Positions 1-11,000 of a DNA stretch of 64,000 nucleotides are shown here, one piece after another. The position numbers and the translations under genes were made by a program. The notes under the pieces are model-generated. The model saw nothing but the letters and a program-made list of their open reading frames with translations, did not search any database and was not told where the DNA came from. The stretch covers positions 1 to 64,000 of the forward strand of contig NW_019028991.1 in the NCBI RefSeq assembly GCF_002105155.1, given 5' to 3'. Position 1 is the stretch's first letter. Each line of letters begins with the position of its first letter. Source of the stretch: Lobosporangium transversale. Its lineage: Eukaryota > Mortierellomycota > Mortierellomycetes > Mortierellales > Mortierellaceae.

Positions 1-1219
1 GGAAGCCAATATTAGAAAGGAAATAAGACTATTTACCATACAGTAGCAAATAAGTTCTTACTGGTCAAATAGTGTAAAGCAAATCAAGGAGTGGAAAACA
101 AGGCTTTAAAAAACTGGAAGATTTAAGGTGCTGGAGGAGCAAGTGCAGGAACGTCGTACTTGTTCTTTTTTATTGCTATTGTTGATTAAGCAAAGTAAAT
201 CTGGGAGGGAGTTGAGGCCAAAGTGGAATAATGGGAGACATGAGATCTTGGAGTGGTAGAGACAGTATCGGTCAATTATTAAGATGAAGGTGTGGCTGGG
301 ACGCTTGGGTATTGCTTTTGGCGCCATGTTATTCTGTAAAGAAAAGGGATGAGAAGAACAATGAAAGCGGAGATGATCCCAACCCTTTGTGTGTATTATA
401 TTGTGCTTCCCACGACTCTCAAAATCGGCTGTGAAAATTGAGTTTTGCTGAATATCGACGTTCGTTACTACCACTGTTACGGCAGAAAAGATTCGGATTG
501 AACAAAGACTACAAGACACAGTTGATAAACAAATACACCTTTACGCGTCTCCAAAACGTGATTTGCTAGATACAGTCGTTACACAAGACGCGCAGGATGA
601 GGACAGCACCAATATGATTTGAAAATGATAAGAGTGGGAATGGAGCCCTCTTTTTGAGCCGTTAACAGCAACAAGGTCTATGGACCGTATAAGGCGCATA
701 CACTTTGCAAGGATTTTTAGTAATAGAGACAAACAGCAGATAGTGCGCAACCTCATGTTTTGCTATATCCGACTTATAAAAGGAAGTAAAATAAATGTTA
801 GAAGCCCCCTGGTGAGCCCCACACGAAGCCTTTTTCACTTACTTTTCACTGAATCATCCTCATTACGCTCTGATTTGATCGGATCAACTTCAATAGCTTG
901 CTTGATCCTTGATACCAATCTCTTTCGTTGTACATACTATGAATGCTGAGAAGAGTTTCCTTTAGGTGTAGAAAAGAATAGCGGCATTAACCATCAATGT
1001 GACCAAAATATAGAAGCTATTGTTTCCTCTGTAATTCGCTTAGAGCAAAGACTCAATATTGCTCCTTATAAGCCTGTGGGTGAGTTTGAAATATGTATTC
1101 ACATCTTTGCCAGTGCGTCAAAACACGTGCTCTTTTTTGTTTTTGTTGATATTCTTTGAAAATTTCCCCACTTCTACTTCCTTTCTTTAATCCTTGTCAA
1201 GTTTGACCTACTATCAAAT
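1..1219. other. Intergenic, no gene seen
   Basis: No open frame here has coding-like composition or recognisable motifs. The last 100 bases or so are pyrimidine-rich and lead into the ATG of the HMG-box gene, so they probably hold its promoter and 5' UTR. No clear TATA element was identified. Confidence 0.5.
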
Positions 1220-2700
1220 ATGTTGAGTCTTTCTGCTTCCTTTCGTTCACTCACCCTCGCGTCGGCGACTGTGCCTATCCAGGCCGTCCGCGCCATGGCT
1301 ACCAAAGCCGCCGGTTCTTCGACTGCCACCTCAACACGCGCCAAAAAGACTGATTTAACTTTGAAGGCTACTAAAGATGCCAAGACCACCAAGACCACCA
1401 AGACCATCAAGGAAGCTTCGAACAAAAAGATTCCCACTGAGGCTACGAAATCCAAGAAAGCTGAACCCGTCAAACCAAAAAAGAGTATGTTTATAATTTT
1501 TTATCTTTTTATCTTCTCTGTCGGCGTGTTTTCTATTTATTTATCGTTGCAGCAGCGGTGTCATTGATCAGTCGCAAATCAATCTCATGAAGACAACAAT
1601 GCAACTATGGCAAGCCTTCATGCCACTAGGAGGCAAATCTCGACAGAAGAAAACCATAATGAGTACATACAGGGCACGGCATCATCGAATTTTCGTTCTA
1701 GGAATGATTCGATTCTACTTGATCAGGACGTGTGAATGTTAATTTGTAATGTCTGACTGCAGGTCCTTTTTTACAAAGAGAAAAAGTGAGCTCATGAAAT
1801 TACTACTAAGTCCCATTGCTCCTATGCTGTTTTACTTAACAGTTTGGTATTAATGAAATACCACAGCGGGCTATTGTCAGCAGGGCTCAAAGGCTTCACG
1901 ACGGCATTGATAACGTCAATACACCAAATTAACTAGCTGTGGTACTTTTATATCAATCCTAAGGGGACATTTCAGCATACACTCATTTTCCGTCAATTGT
2001 AAATATCATTTGGAAGATATGAATATCTTTATTAACTCAGCTTTTTTTCTGATTACTAGTTGCGCCTCTAGAATTGCCCAAACGCCCTAGTTCTCCTTGG
2101 ACTTTGTTTTTCAAAGAGCACCTAGATAAGGTTAAAGCCTCTGGAAAGACTGTTGTCCCCGTTCAAGAGACGGTAAATGCCTCTGCTGCCTGGAAACAGC
2201 TGACTCCCGATCAGAAGCAGGTAAAATAGCATTAAATATTAACTCATGGAGATCGTGTCTTGTAAACATACAAGTAATGTCTTTCTACTTCTCACTTCTC
2301 TTTATTACTGCAAATCTAGGTCTACGAGGATAGATACAGGGCTAATATGGAGGACTTCAAGAGACAAATGGAGCAGCGCCTTCAAGAGTTGACCCCTGCT
2401 GAGTTCGGACTCGAGAACTCTCGCCGTCGGGCTCTTCGTGCTACAGGCAAGAAGAATTTACCTTCTCTTAAAGATCCTAACGCTCCTAAACGTCCTCTCA
2501 GCTCATTCTTCCGCTTTGTGCAGGAACAGCGTGCAGCTGGTGAATTTGCGTCATTGCCCGTTAAGGAGCGTACCAGGTCATTTGCTGATGCATGGGCCAA
2601 GGTCCCGGAATCGGAGAAGGCTCGTTATGCCGAGCAAGCACGCAATGCTCTTGCGGAGTACAAGGCTGCGAAGGCCGCCTACGAGGCGGAACGTCAATAA
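1220..2700 (+). CDS. Mitochondrial HMG-box DNA-binding protein (Abf2/TFAM-like)
   Basis: Three exons, 1220-1484, 2060-2220 and 2320-2700, give 268 residues with all phases closing. The start MLSLSASFRSLTLASA is Arg/Ser/Ala-rich without acids, as in a mitochondrial presequence, and is followed by a Lys/Thr/Ala-rich linker. Exon 2 carries the first HMG box (LPKRPSSPWTLFFKEH, later AAWKQLTPDQKQ, running into VYEDRY in exon 3). Exon 3 carries a second box (DPNAPKRPLSSFFRFVQEQR ending in ESEKARYAEQARNALAEY). Two tandem boxes behind a presequence is the architecture of Abf2 and TFAM, which bend and compact mitochondrial DNA in the nucleoid. That role is inferred from the family. The first intron is long (575 bp) for this genome. 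The alternative is a nuclear two-box HMG protein, less likely given the N-terminus. Confidence 0.85.
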
Positions 2701-3808
2701 CTAATTCCATTATGAATCCACTAAGCCTTACCATGTTGCCTTGTTCGCTTTTTTTTTTTTTTTTTTTTTTCCACTTTATTACTATGAGAATATACAATCA
2801 GGGCATTACATGCTCCACTCAATTGCTTTTTTTCTTGCGTTTAAATTAAGCTTCATGCTGCCAAATTTGGGACACTGATCTTTTTTAAAGTGTCAACATG
2901 TCCTTATGTCATGCTATTTAATCTTAATGAAATGTCAAACAGAGACATCTATATTGTAAGACACCTGTATATCGCACGACTTTTCTTTTTAGTAACCAGA
3001 GTCCATGGGTCTTGCATTCTCCAAGATCCGAGTACAACATACGAGTATCTTATGTTACTCGACTCCCTCTTTGATCTTGTGCACAAAGAGCATTCTTTAG
3101 CTTAAAGCTACAAAGCCTTTTTCTAGAAATACAACTCCAGAGTGCAAGAGTTTTTCAGTTGTCGATGACTTCGCTGAACAGGTGCATAGGTTATTGATAT
3201 GCATCTCTAATAAACCTTTCACTCTGTAGTCCTCATCCTCTCACGCTTTTTCTTCTTTTAACATTTTCATCGATGTTTCCACATCCTTAACCACATCGTA
3301 TCTCAGCAATAGGAATCGAGGCTTTTAGGCTCTTCTTCTAAAGAAGAGAAACGAGATAACACTTCACTGCTAATCATCAACCTGCTCCACCTCTGGTCCC
3401 TTCAATCCCTTGAATCACGGCACCTTTACCCGACTCGTCCTAGAAATATTGTTTCCCATAACTCGAAAGATATACTCTTATCATTCTACAGATACGATCA
3501 TAAGTTCCTGGGGAGAGAGTCAGGAAGTATGGACACCTGAAAGTATTGTTCTGTATATTGGTGGTGCCACCTGTAGGAAAAAAAGGCTTACTTATATACA
3601 TCATTAGGAAGTCCGAGGCTGCGATGGGCGCTCAACAAGCGCTCAGCGAGCTAGATTGACGTGTGAAAAGCAAAAGTCGCGCTCGAAAGAAGCAGTTCTC
3701 GTTCGTTTCCAAGACGTTAGACAAGGTCTTTTGTTGATCAAAGGGAGCACGAGGTTCGTCCGCGAAATATATGCGGAGGAGTAAGGACTAGCTTGTTCAA
3801 GGATGTAA
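2701..3808. other. Intergenic, no gene seen
   Basis: A T run of about 22 bases at 2749-2770 follows the HMG gene. A short perfect hairpin lies at 3330-3348 (CTCTTCTT, 3-base loop, AAGAAGAG). The short open frames are not coding-like. Confidence 0.4.
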
Positions 3809-3868
3809 ATGTCGCTGTCTGGCTGCTTGCCAGCTCGAGGATGCAGTTATGCCTCGAGACAGCGACAT
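3809..3868. repeat. Perfect T-shaped palindrome (three-way junction)
   Basis: The sequence folds with every junction base paired. A 10-bp outer stem pairs ATGTCGCTGT (3809-3818) with ACAGCGACAT (3859-3868). A first hairpin pairs CTGGC (3819-3823) with GCCAG (3829-3833) around a 5-base loop. A second pairs CTCGAGG (3834-3840) with CCTCGAG (3852-3858) around an 11-base loop. All three stems are perfect Watson-Crick and nothing is left over between them. No function is known to me. It could be a cruciform-forming element tip, a structured RNA or a fold-back remnant. Confidence 0.8.
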
Positions 3869-5159
3869 GTTCGCTATTGGACATCTCAACAGCTTGACAT
3901 TCTATCTCAAGGGATCACATTTTGGTGTACAAACTTATAAATTTGATAGTACTATGTACCGTGAGTAAGAACTGCTATACTAGAAGCGTTTCTCGGCTTG
4001 AAAGTATCACCGACTACAGAATTATTAAAGTATGATGGAGAGGATAATGGTATATCATAGAATAACAAGCTGTCTAACGATTAGATATCATACTTAAGTC
4101 TCTCTTTTTTAAAAAAAATATATCCTAAGATTAAGAGCTGCCTCCAAGGAGCCGCTAACCATGCTTCAAAGACTAAACATGCTTGACAGAGTTATTTGGC
4201 AGTAGATTTAAACATTATTTTCTGGTTTGCAACAACAGTCAGCCGAAAGTTTGCTCCATTGCCTGAAGACGCCTTCATTGTCTTACAAAAGCTATATCTG
4301 GTTGAGATCTTTTGGCAAGGCAGGAGACTCGAAGCTAAACTTCAAGGATATACCGAAAACTGACCTATGTGAGTGGCTCTCAGACAGAGACCCTGAGTAT
4401 CTCATTACAAGTCTTAGCCGATATTGAAGGTTTTGAGGGGGAGAAATATAAGGAATTTAGGAAATTCAAAGGCTACGGTTTCCATAATGCCACTGCCTAG
4501 GATGAAAGAGCACACACAATACGTTGGAAAAGACAACTTCGTGTCCGGGCTCAAACCTTAAGGGAAGCACAGTTACGTTTCATGGGGCCATTTCGGACTG
4601 ATGGGCTTCGACTCTAGTTGCTGGTATCGTAATTGAACGGACTGAATGCAGTGAAATATGGGTGACTTCCTGAGGAAGATCTGGGGTTGAACAGCCTTTC
4701 GTCGTTGGGGTGAGCACAATATTACCAAGTGGTGAGCGCCCCAACGTGGCGGCCCAGGCAGTCGTTTTACAACTTGGCTGTCAAATAGGAAGCGGTGTAG
4801 TGGAATACTCTCAATACAGACACTAGATGAAGCAGCGGGAGGCGGGAGCGGCCTACAATCCATGGCCCATTACTGACATCGAGAGTGGCCTAGCCTCTTT
4901 TCGTCACGCTGACACAAGTATAAAAACTACATGGATCAGCTTAGAAACTTGGATGAAGGCCTGCATTTCTTTTATAACAGCAACAATGTCGTCAAGAAAC
5001 ATAAGGGATATAAGGAATTATAAAGAATTTATTTAGATGTAAGCCCTATAGCTGGCTTGCCCTATTTGTGGGTCGCGAATAATACGGTATCCAGTAATTG
5101 TCCGTAACTGCATCTTTGTACTGCCGCAATACAACATCCCCTTTATAAACCATGTCAGT
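3869..5159. other. Intergenic, no gene seen
   Basis: No convincing coding sequence on either strand. The stretch around 4570-4870 is somewhat GC-richer but shows no motif. It may contain eroded repeats that I cannot classify. Confidence 0.35.
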
Positions 5160-5179
5160 ATCGAGGGCCTTCTTTAGTC

Positions 5180-5788
5180 TTTTTTTTTTTTTTTTTGATA
5201 ACAAGGACCCTCAGGGTCATGGGATTTATTTTCTACACTCTATGAACAAAATGCTCCAGAAACTATAGTCAATAAACAGCTATTACTGCACAAACGACAA
5301 GAGCCGCTGTATCCATGATTTCATAAACCCTGACCGCCGTGGTTGGTACTCAAAGTCCACCTTTCCGACGTGGCCTGTTGCGCAACACGACAAATTATCC
5401 GCTATCCATAGTCATCGAAAACTTCATTCCACCTAGCCGCTCCATCACGTCCAGTTTGGTTTTCCCAAGGTAACTGTCCCGGACTCGGTCATCCGCGATC
5501 TTGTAGATCTCTTTACATTCAGCTTCTGTCTTTGTCTGAGGGAAGGGACAAGGAAATCATTGCTACTACGTCTGTGCTCCCCAACACAGTTGCGTCCTCT
5601 AGCGCGTTTGCTCATAGCAGTGATTCCACGAGCCTTTTCCCATTCAACGGTGACTTTACACCGTTTGTTCCAGATTTCTGTACGACCGAATTCCTCTATG
5701 GCCTTGACGAAGCGCCCTGCCATATATGTAGCTATCCTTGTTGTTGTCTTGAAGCCAACTTTCCAACTCTGAGCAATGGACTTGGGCG
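5180..5788 (-). mobile_element. 5'-truncated LINE insertion with 20-bp target duplication
   Basis: A direct repeat flanks this segment: the 20 bases starting ATCGAGGGCC at 5160-5179 recur at 5789-5808. Read on the minus strand, the insert ends in a poly-A run (T run at 5180-5196 on the plus strand) preceded by CCTGAGGGTCCTTGTTATC. Its 5' part (5788 down to 5445) is an open frame containing WKVGFKTTTRIATYM, AIEEFGRTEIWNKRCKVTVE and WEKARGITAMSKRARG. I read this as the C-terminal tail of a LINE reverse-transcriptase polyprotein; the W-N-K-R-C / WEKA pattern supports this only loosely. Poly-A tail, 5' truncation and long target duplication are what target-primed reverse transcription produces. 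Confidence 0.7.
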
Positions 5789-5818
5789 ATCGAGGGCCTT
5801 CTTTAGTCCTCTGGGACC

Positions 5819-6000
5819 TTTTTTTTTTTTTTTTTTTTTTTTTGATAACAAGGACCCTCAGGGGGATGGGTTTTGATTGGTCTTGTGGGTGTGCTTCTCT
5901 TTGTCGTTCAATTAGAAGTGAACCCCTAAATCTCGCATGACCATGTATAACCTGCCGAAATGCTGTAGGATCTCTCTAGGCGTCAGCGCGCAAACAGGCG
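5819..6000 (-). mobile_element. Second, very short LINE/SINE 3'-end copy
   Basis: A T run (5819-5842) is followed by GATAACAAGGACCCTCAGGG, identical to the tail of the LINE just to the left, then about 150 bases of different sequence. It is probably a heavily 5'-truncated copy of a related element inserted beside the first one. The right boundary is approximate because I found no clear target duplication. Confidence 0.5.
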
Positions 6001-6217
6001 AGGGAACTCTGGGTGGCTGGGGCATCTGAACAGACACGTGCAGATCTCTGGTTCTTTTTTTTATAATATGCTGGGACACTTAACAATATGTCGTAAATGA
6101 CGCCTATTCATTTACCTAAATATGTATTTCCTTTCAATTTATTTATTTCCTATCATCCTATTTTCTACCATTTTTAAATAGTATTTAAGTAGCTTTTTCC
6201 TTCACTGCAAAAACGGC

Positions 6218-6341
6218 ATCTCTCTTCTTATTATCGATGCCCTTTTGCAGGTGAGTTTATCTTCATTATTCTCATTATGAATTCTCAGAAAATTAGCAGT
6301 TATTAAAGATCTCTCTTCTTATTATCGATGCCCTTTTGCAG
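6218..6341. repeat. 33-bp direct duplication bounding an intron-shaped 91-bp segment
   Basis: The 33 bases at 6218-6250 (ATCTCTCTTC... CCCTTTTGCAG) recur exactly at 6309-6341. The 91-bp period 6251-6341 begins GTGAGT and ends TTTTGCAG, so it has canonical intron ends generated by the duplication itself. No protein-coding context was found around it. Confidence 0.75.
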
Positions 6342-6381
6342 CATCCTCAAAATCATTCAAAGCATTACTTAGGATCACTAT

Positions 6382-7057
6382 TTTTTTTTTTTTTTCCTGT
6401 TAACAAGAACCCACAGAGGTGAGGAATTTTATTTCATAATCTCGCTCTAAAGTAATGATATCGCCCTCAACTATGAAACAAGCGAAACTCTCAAAGTTCG
6501 CACGGGATGGCTGTGAAGAGCCAATTCGTATCCATGTTTTTCTCTACCAATGTACACCGTGATCGGTACTCGAAGTCCATCCTTCCGATGTGGCCTGTTG
6601 CGCCCGTGAAAAGCCGCGGAGGCTGGCGTGCCGACTCTAGCTAAGGACGACTTTTAATTTTTTCTATTCGATCAAATCCACTGGCATGTGGACCCAAATC
6701 TTGCGGGATTGGTCTGAAATTTCTACTTTGGACTCCGTCAAACTTTGTGATCATCGCTGTCCTAGTCAAGTGGGTGGATGGGGGGATGTGTTGCCAGATG
6801 TACCGCTGGTTCGGCTGGGGGGTGGAATATATACCTAAGACATGTGGCCAGCCAGGCGACTTAGGGTAGTGCACCCACGATCTTAGCCTTAGCGGAGAAC
6901 ACTAGGCTGTCTCGGAGAGAAAGTATAAAAACTCAAGCAAATCCCTGACCTGGCACATGTTTGCTTCACTTTATGTGCCTTAACCAGGACTCGAACCCGG
7001 CCCCTGGGCTAGACAGGAGGGTGCCCTGACGAGTATACTACTCAGCCATTGGGCATC
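6382..7057 (-). mobile_element. tRNA-derived SINE with 21-bp target duplication
   Basis: A 21-base direct repeat beginning AGCATTACTTAGG flanks the element at 6361-6381 and 7058-7078. On the minus strand the 5' end (7057 down to about 6975) is tRNA-like: A box TGGCTGAGTAG (7048-7038) and B box GGTTCGAGTCC (6997-6987), spaced as in RNA polymerase III internal promoters. The body continues for about 570 bases and ends in a poly-A tail (T run at 6382-6395 on the plus strand). The region at 6561-6602 closely matches 5342-5383 of the neighbouring LINE. This is the structure of a SINE mobilised by a partner LINE whose 3' end it shares. At about 676 bp it is long for a SINE. Confidence 0.8.
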
Positions 7058-7186
7058 AGCATTACTTAGGATCACTATCGTATCCCAAAACCACGAGGCT
7101 CTTGCCCAATTCTTCATTTTTCATCATTACCTACTAGTTTCCAGAGATCACTAGTAGATGCTCTACGACAAATATCATCCAATGAA

Positions 7187-7257
7187 GCGTGGTTGGTTTA
7201 GTGGTATAATTACCGCCTGCCACGCGGTAGACCCGGGTTCGATTCCCGGACCACGCA
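7187..7257 (+). tRNA. tRNA-Gly (anticodon GCC)
   Basis: Full cloverleaf without intron: acceptor stem GCGTGGT/ACCACGC with discriminator A, D arm containing the A box TGGTTTAGTGG, anticodon arm ACCGC-CTGCCAC-GCGGT giving anticodon GCC, and T arm CCGGGTTCGATTCCCGG containing the B box. The 3' CCA is not encoded, as expected in a eukaryote. A T run suitable for RNA polymerase III termination is not immediately adjacent, so the terminator may be weak or further downstream. Confidence 0.95.
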
Positions 7258-7375
7258 ACAAGGATATCTATCTGAACTATGATATTACAGAACCGCATGC
7301 AACGCACATACCTGCATCAGTGCGATTTACTTCCGTCTGGAAGAAAAGTGTGGTTATGAGTTCATCTTTTTGTTG

Positions 7376-7500
7376 AGGATTAATCTATTTGGCAGCCCAT
7401 ACCAAATATAGTAATTTTTGCCTCTATTTGGCAGCCTACTTCTGGGGGCTGCCACTTAACTTCGCACTCTTGGGTGGCAGCTGGGCTGCCAAATACATTG
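7376..7500 (+). repeat. Left end of an interrupted TIR element
   Basis: The first 36 bases (7376-7411, starting AGGATTAATCTATTTGGCAG) are an inverted copy of 15080-15116, with one indel. Several further TTTGGCAGCC-type motifs follow (7432-7442, 7489-7498), as subterminal repeats. Between this end and its partner lies the complete LTR retrotransposon. Removing that and one target duplication leaves a TIR element of about 678 bp, typical of a non-autonomous DNA transposon. I found no convincing target duplication and cannot assign a superfamily. Confidence 0.7.
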
Positions 7501-7769
7501 CTTTTTTTTTTTTTTTTTTGATAACAGGGTCATAACATCAGTGGTAAAACAGGCAGCGTTCTGTGGATACATTGCCTTGCACAGCTAATGCCGCCGGAGG
7601 TACTAAGGGCAGCGGCGATGACATCTTCACAAAACAGCCTTCAATGTACACGGTTAGGGAATGATTTATTGAAGACGTCTAGGTAGCAGGTGAGACGCGT
7701 TTGCTCCGAGCGAAAACCTCTCATAGGCATTGATCTCCAAATGGCACCTCCAAAACTGTATGAGCGACC

Positions 7770-7938
7770 TGTTACGTACCGAGGCTTGGGAGTGCACCTC
7801 AGGTGCACTTCCATTTTTATTCATAAGGTCAGAATATCATGTGACGGTCATAGAGAGTCCTTGATAAAAGGCTCTCGTTTGACAATAATAAAAACAACTT
7901 TTGATCTCCTTGACTTCTAATATCTGAAAAACATCTCA
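7770..7938 (+). repeat. 5' LTR
   Basis: 169 bp, TG...CA ends, matching 14659-14827 along the whole length. It contains the palindrome GTGCACCTCAGGTGCAC. A TATA-like GATAAAA occurs near its middle. Very short for a Ty3/gypsy LTR. Confidence 0.95.
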
Positions 7939-8020
7939 TTTTTTCAAGGTCCTACACAGAGTTGTATCAAAAATTTTTTTTTTCAAACATCCGTCGTAAA
8001 TCCATCCCTGTCAACAAAAA

Positions 8021-11000
8021 ATGAATCCATCCGGCCTCGCGAACATCGGTTCTTCCTCAAACGAGCAGAACTTGGATCATCCTTCAGGGCCCAATGCTTA
8101 CTCGGAGGGAGCACAAAGTCCACGACAGTCTGTTCAGCACGGGACAGATCAAGCTGTCGCTGATCACGATGCTAACTTGCAGGACAAAGTGCAAGAACTG
8201 AACAAGCTCATGGCTATGATCGATATACAAGAGCAGGTTGGCGATAGAACTTCAGAGGAAGTAGTCATGGGACCAGACCAGGACGATCCAGTTGTAGTCT
8301 TGGGGAGCTATGAAGCAAGATTGAAGAAGTTGCTTTCAATCCGGCTGTTGCTTGCGTCCAGGTATCATAATGCTAGTAGCACGATCAGGGGTCTTAATAT
8401 AGACTCCAACCTCAAGTCCGATGCCTTGATGCGCCTCAAGAACAAGAGACAGGAAATATGGGACAGTTTGGAGGCCGACATCGTTCCTCTAAAGGAAGAG
8501 ATCAATTGCATGAAGCACGATCTGGCCCTTTTGGACGGTGGTTCAAGACCGATTGCGTCAATTGAACCACCAGCGCTGTCAAAGCCGCGTGGACAAGAAT
8601 TCCACGTTAAATGGAATAGTTCCGACAACAAGGAATATTTCCTTATTTACCAAACCTTCAAGGTGGAGTACATCCCACTTGACCCTAAATCCAAGGATGT
8701 CGACTACAGCCAGATCAACGGCTCGAAGTTCAAGGACTACCCAGTTCTTGAGTTAGATTTGTCAAGGACCGCTCGAGAGGACATAATGAAGGAATTGGCT
8801 AGGAAAGTCAGGTATTTTCTCAAAACCTTTCAATCGTTCTACCAACGTAGCTTACCAGGCATCCTATTTGAGAAGATGGCTTGGATATATATGTCCTTGT
8901 CGTTGAGCAAAGTAGACAGGGCCACGCTAGACTACGAGGAGCGTATCCAGAAGTTTCCTCAATCTGAGAGAACATGGGATCGCGTCAAGGATTGCGTCTA
9001 TAGAACTCTTGAGTTTGACAAGATCGAGCTCGATCTTGTGAACGAGCTGTTAGAGGTACGTCTCAAAGATGGTGAAACAATCCCTGATTTTGCAGCACGA
9101 GTTCTACCCTTGATTGAATCACTAGATTTGTCGGATGATATGTGTACCTTACTTGCAGGGCGCATAGCTTACTGCTTGTCTGATGTTGGCTATCAAGCCA
9201 TCAAATCGAAGTACAAGTCCTTTCGGAACGTGGGTTCCATCAAGAAGTATCTGGAATACCTCCAATCGGTTCCAGGCGCGTGGCCAGGTACGAAAACCAA
9301 CCACAGTCTGAGAATTATCAAGAGGTTCTGTGGTAAACCTACCGCAGACAAGATGCTTAACCTTGGCAAGATGGAACAAGTCGAGAGACGAAGTTCCAAA
9401 ATTAAGCGTGGTTATGTACATGACTCGAAGGGCGAAGAGGACAGCAGCAAGAAACAAAAGCTGACTTTCAAGCCATGTACCTACACCAAGCGCTGTGAAG
9501 AGATGCAAAAGAAGCATGACCCTCGTCAATGCTGGTATAAAAGAATGGACGAAAAGAAGAACGGCCCGAAGAGCCAGCCCAATACAGGCAATGGCATCTT
9601 TAAAGGCAGGAGTGAGGGGAACAGCTTCAACAAAACAGTTGGTGCTTTCTCCCGCATTACCGATGAAGTTCATTTAGCTAGCTCCAGTGACAATAAAGAG
9701 ACCATGTTCTTTTCACAGTATTCTTTGATTCCCAAACTTAGTAGTAATGATGTGTATGCATTCAAAGGACCTGCAAAGGGTGACAATCGCATAGCTGTTC
9801 CTATTTATATCATGGGGCAGCAATGTACAGCCCTGCTAGACCCGGGTGCTACTATATCGCTCATCGCATTAGAGGTAGCAGACGATCTCAATATCAGATG
9901 TGGTAAATTGTCTAACTCCAAAATCGCAATGATCAGAAAGGGTTTAGATACTGCAAGTGTCATTACGTGTGACAAGGTGCAGTTATCATGCAATGGTAGA
10001 TCAACCGAGAGTCAGCTATATGTCATGGACATAGAGTACTACGATTTTATCATTGGTATGGATCTTTTCAGCCGATTTGGCTTTGCTATCACGGGGATAA
10101 CTCAACCACAAGCTATCACAGAGGATTTTCCTTGGGTTCCAAATGATGAGAAACCTACAGTAATCCCTAAAGAAGCACCTACCAGTGAGACAACACAAGG
10201 GTTTTTAGATATCAAACAAAAATTCATGGACGCTATTGAGCCATGTCTTCAAGCAAATGCCAATGTAGACCCGAGATCATACTGCACGCTTGATTCCATG
10301 ATGGTGATCCTCAAAGTGAAGTCTGACTGCGTCATTCAAGAAAGATCTAGACCGTTTCATGCACAAATCGAAAAAGATGAGGTCGATAAAACAGTGCAGA
10401 AATGGTGGGATACAGGAGTTATTGTACCTGCTCCAAAGGGTAATCCATACAACAGCTCTCTAACGATGGCAGCTAGGAGGGATCTAGAAGGCAATATTAT
10501 GAAGTATAGAGTATGTCTTGATCCAAGAACGCTGAATAGGCAGCTATTGGATACAGATAACTTCCCTCTACCTTTAGTCACTGAGGTTCAACAAAAGGTA
10601 GCTGGTCATAAATTCTTTTCTGCCATTGACCTTTCCCAAGCGTATCATCGCATGCCTGTAGCTGAACAGAGTCAGCCACTCACGGCTTTTACCTACAATG
10701 GTAATCAATACATGTTCGCTAGAGCCCCTTTTGGGCTTAAGCCTCTCACCAGCATCTTCCAAAGAGGAATGTCTCATTTACTAGGTGATCTTCACTATTG
10801 TGGAGTCTATGTAGATGATATCATTATTTTCTCCAAAACAGTAGATGAGCATCTTGCACATGTCAAAGTCGTTCTAAACAGACTGACTGAAGTAAAGCTC
10901 ATCATCAATCGAGAAAAGAGTAAATTTCTGAGTACAGAAGTGGTGTTGTTGGGTTTTGTCGTTAACGAACATGGCAGGGGTGTCAACATGGAAAAATTAG

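Noticed and set aside
5445-5723. Basic 92-codon frame as an independent host gene
   Set aside because: It lies within a segment with poly-A tail and target duplication and reads as a LINE C-terminal fragment.
9149-9673. 174-codon minus-strand frame inside Gag
   Set aside because: It mirrors the Gag coding sequence and has no motif. Unlike the ORF at 13338-14024 it overlaps a well-supported coding region.
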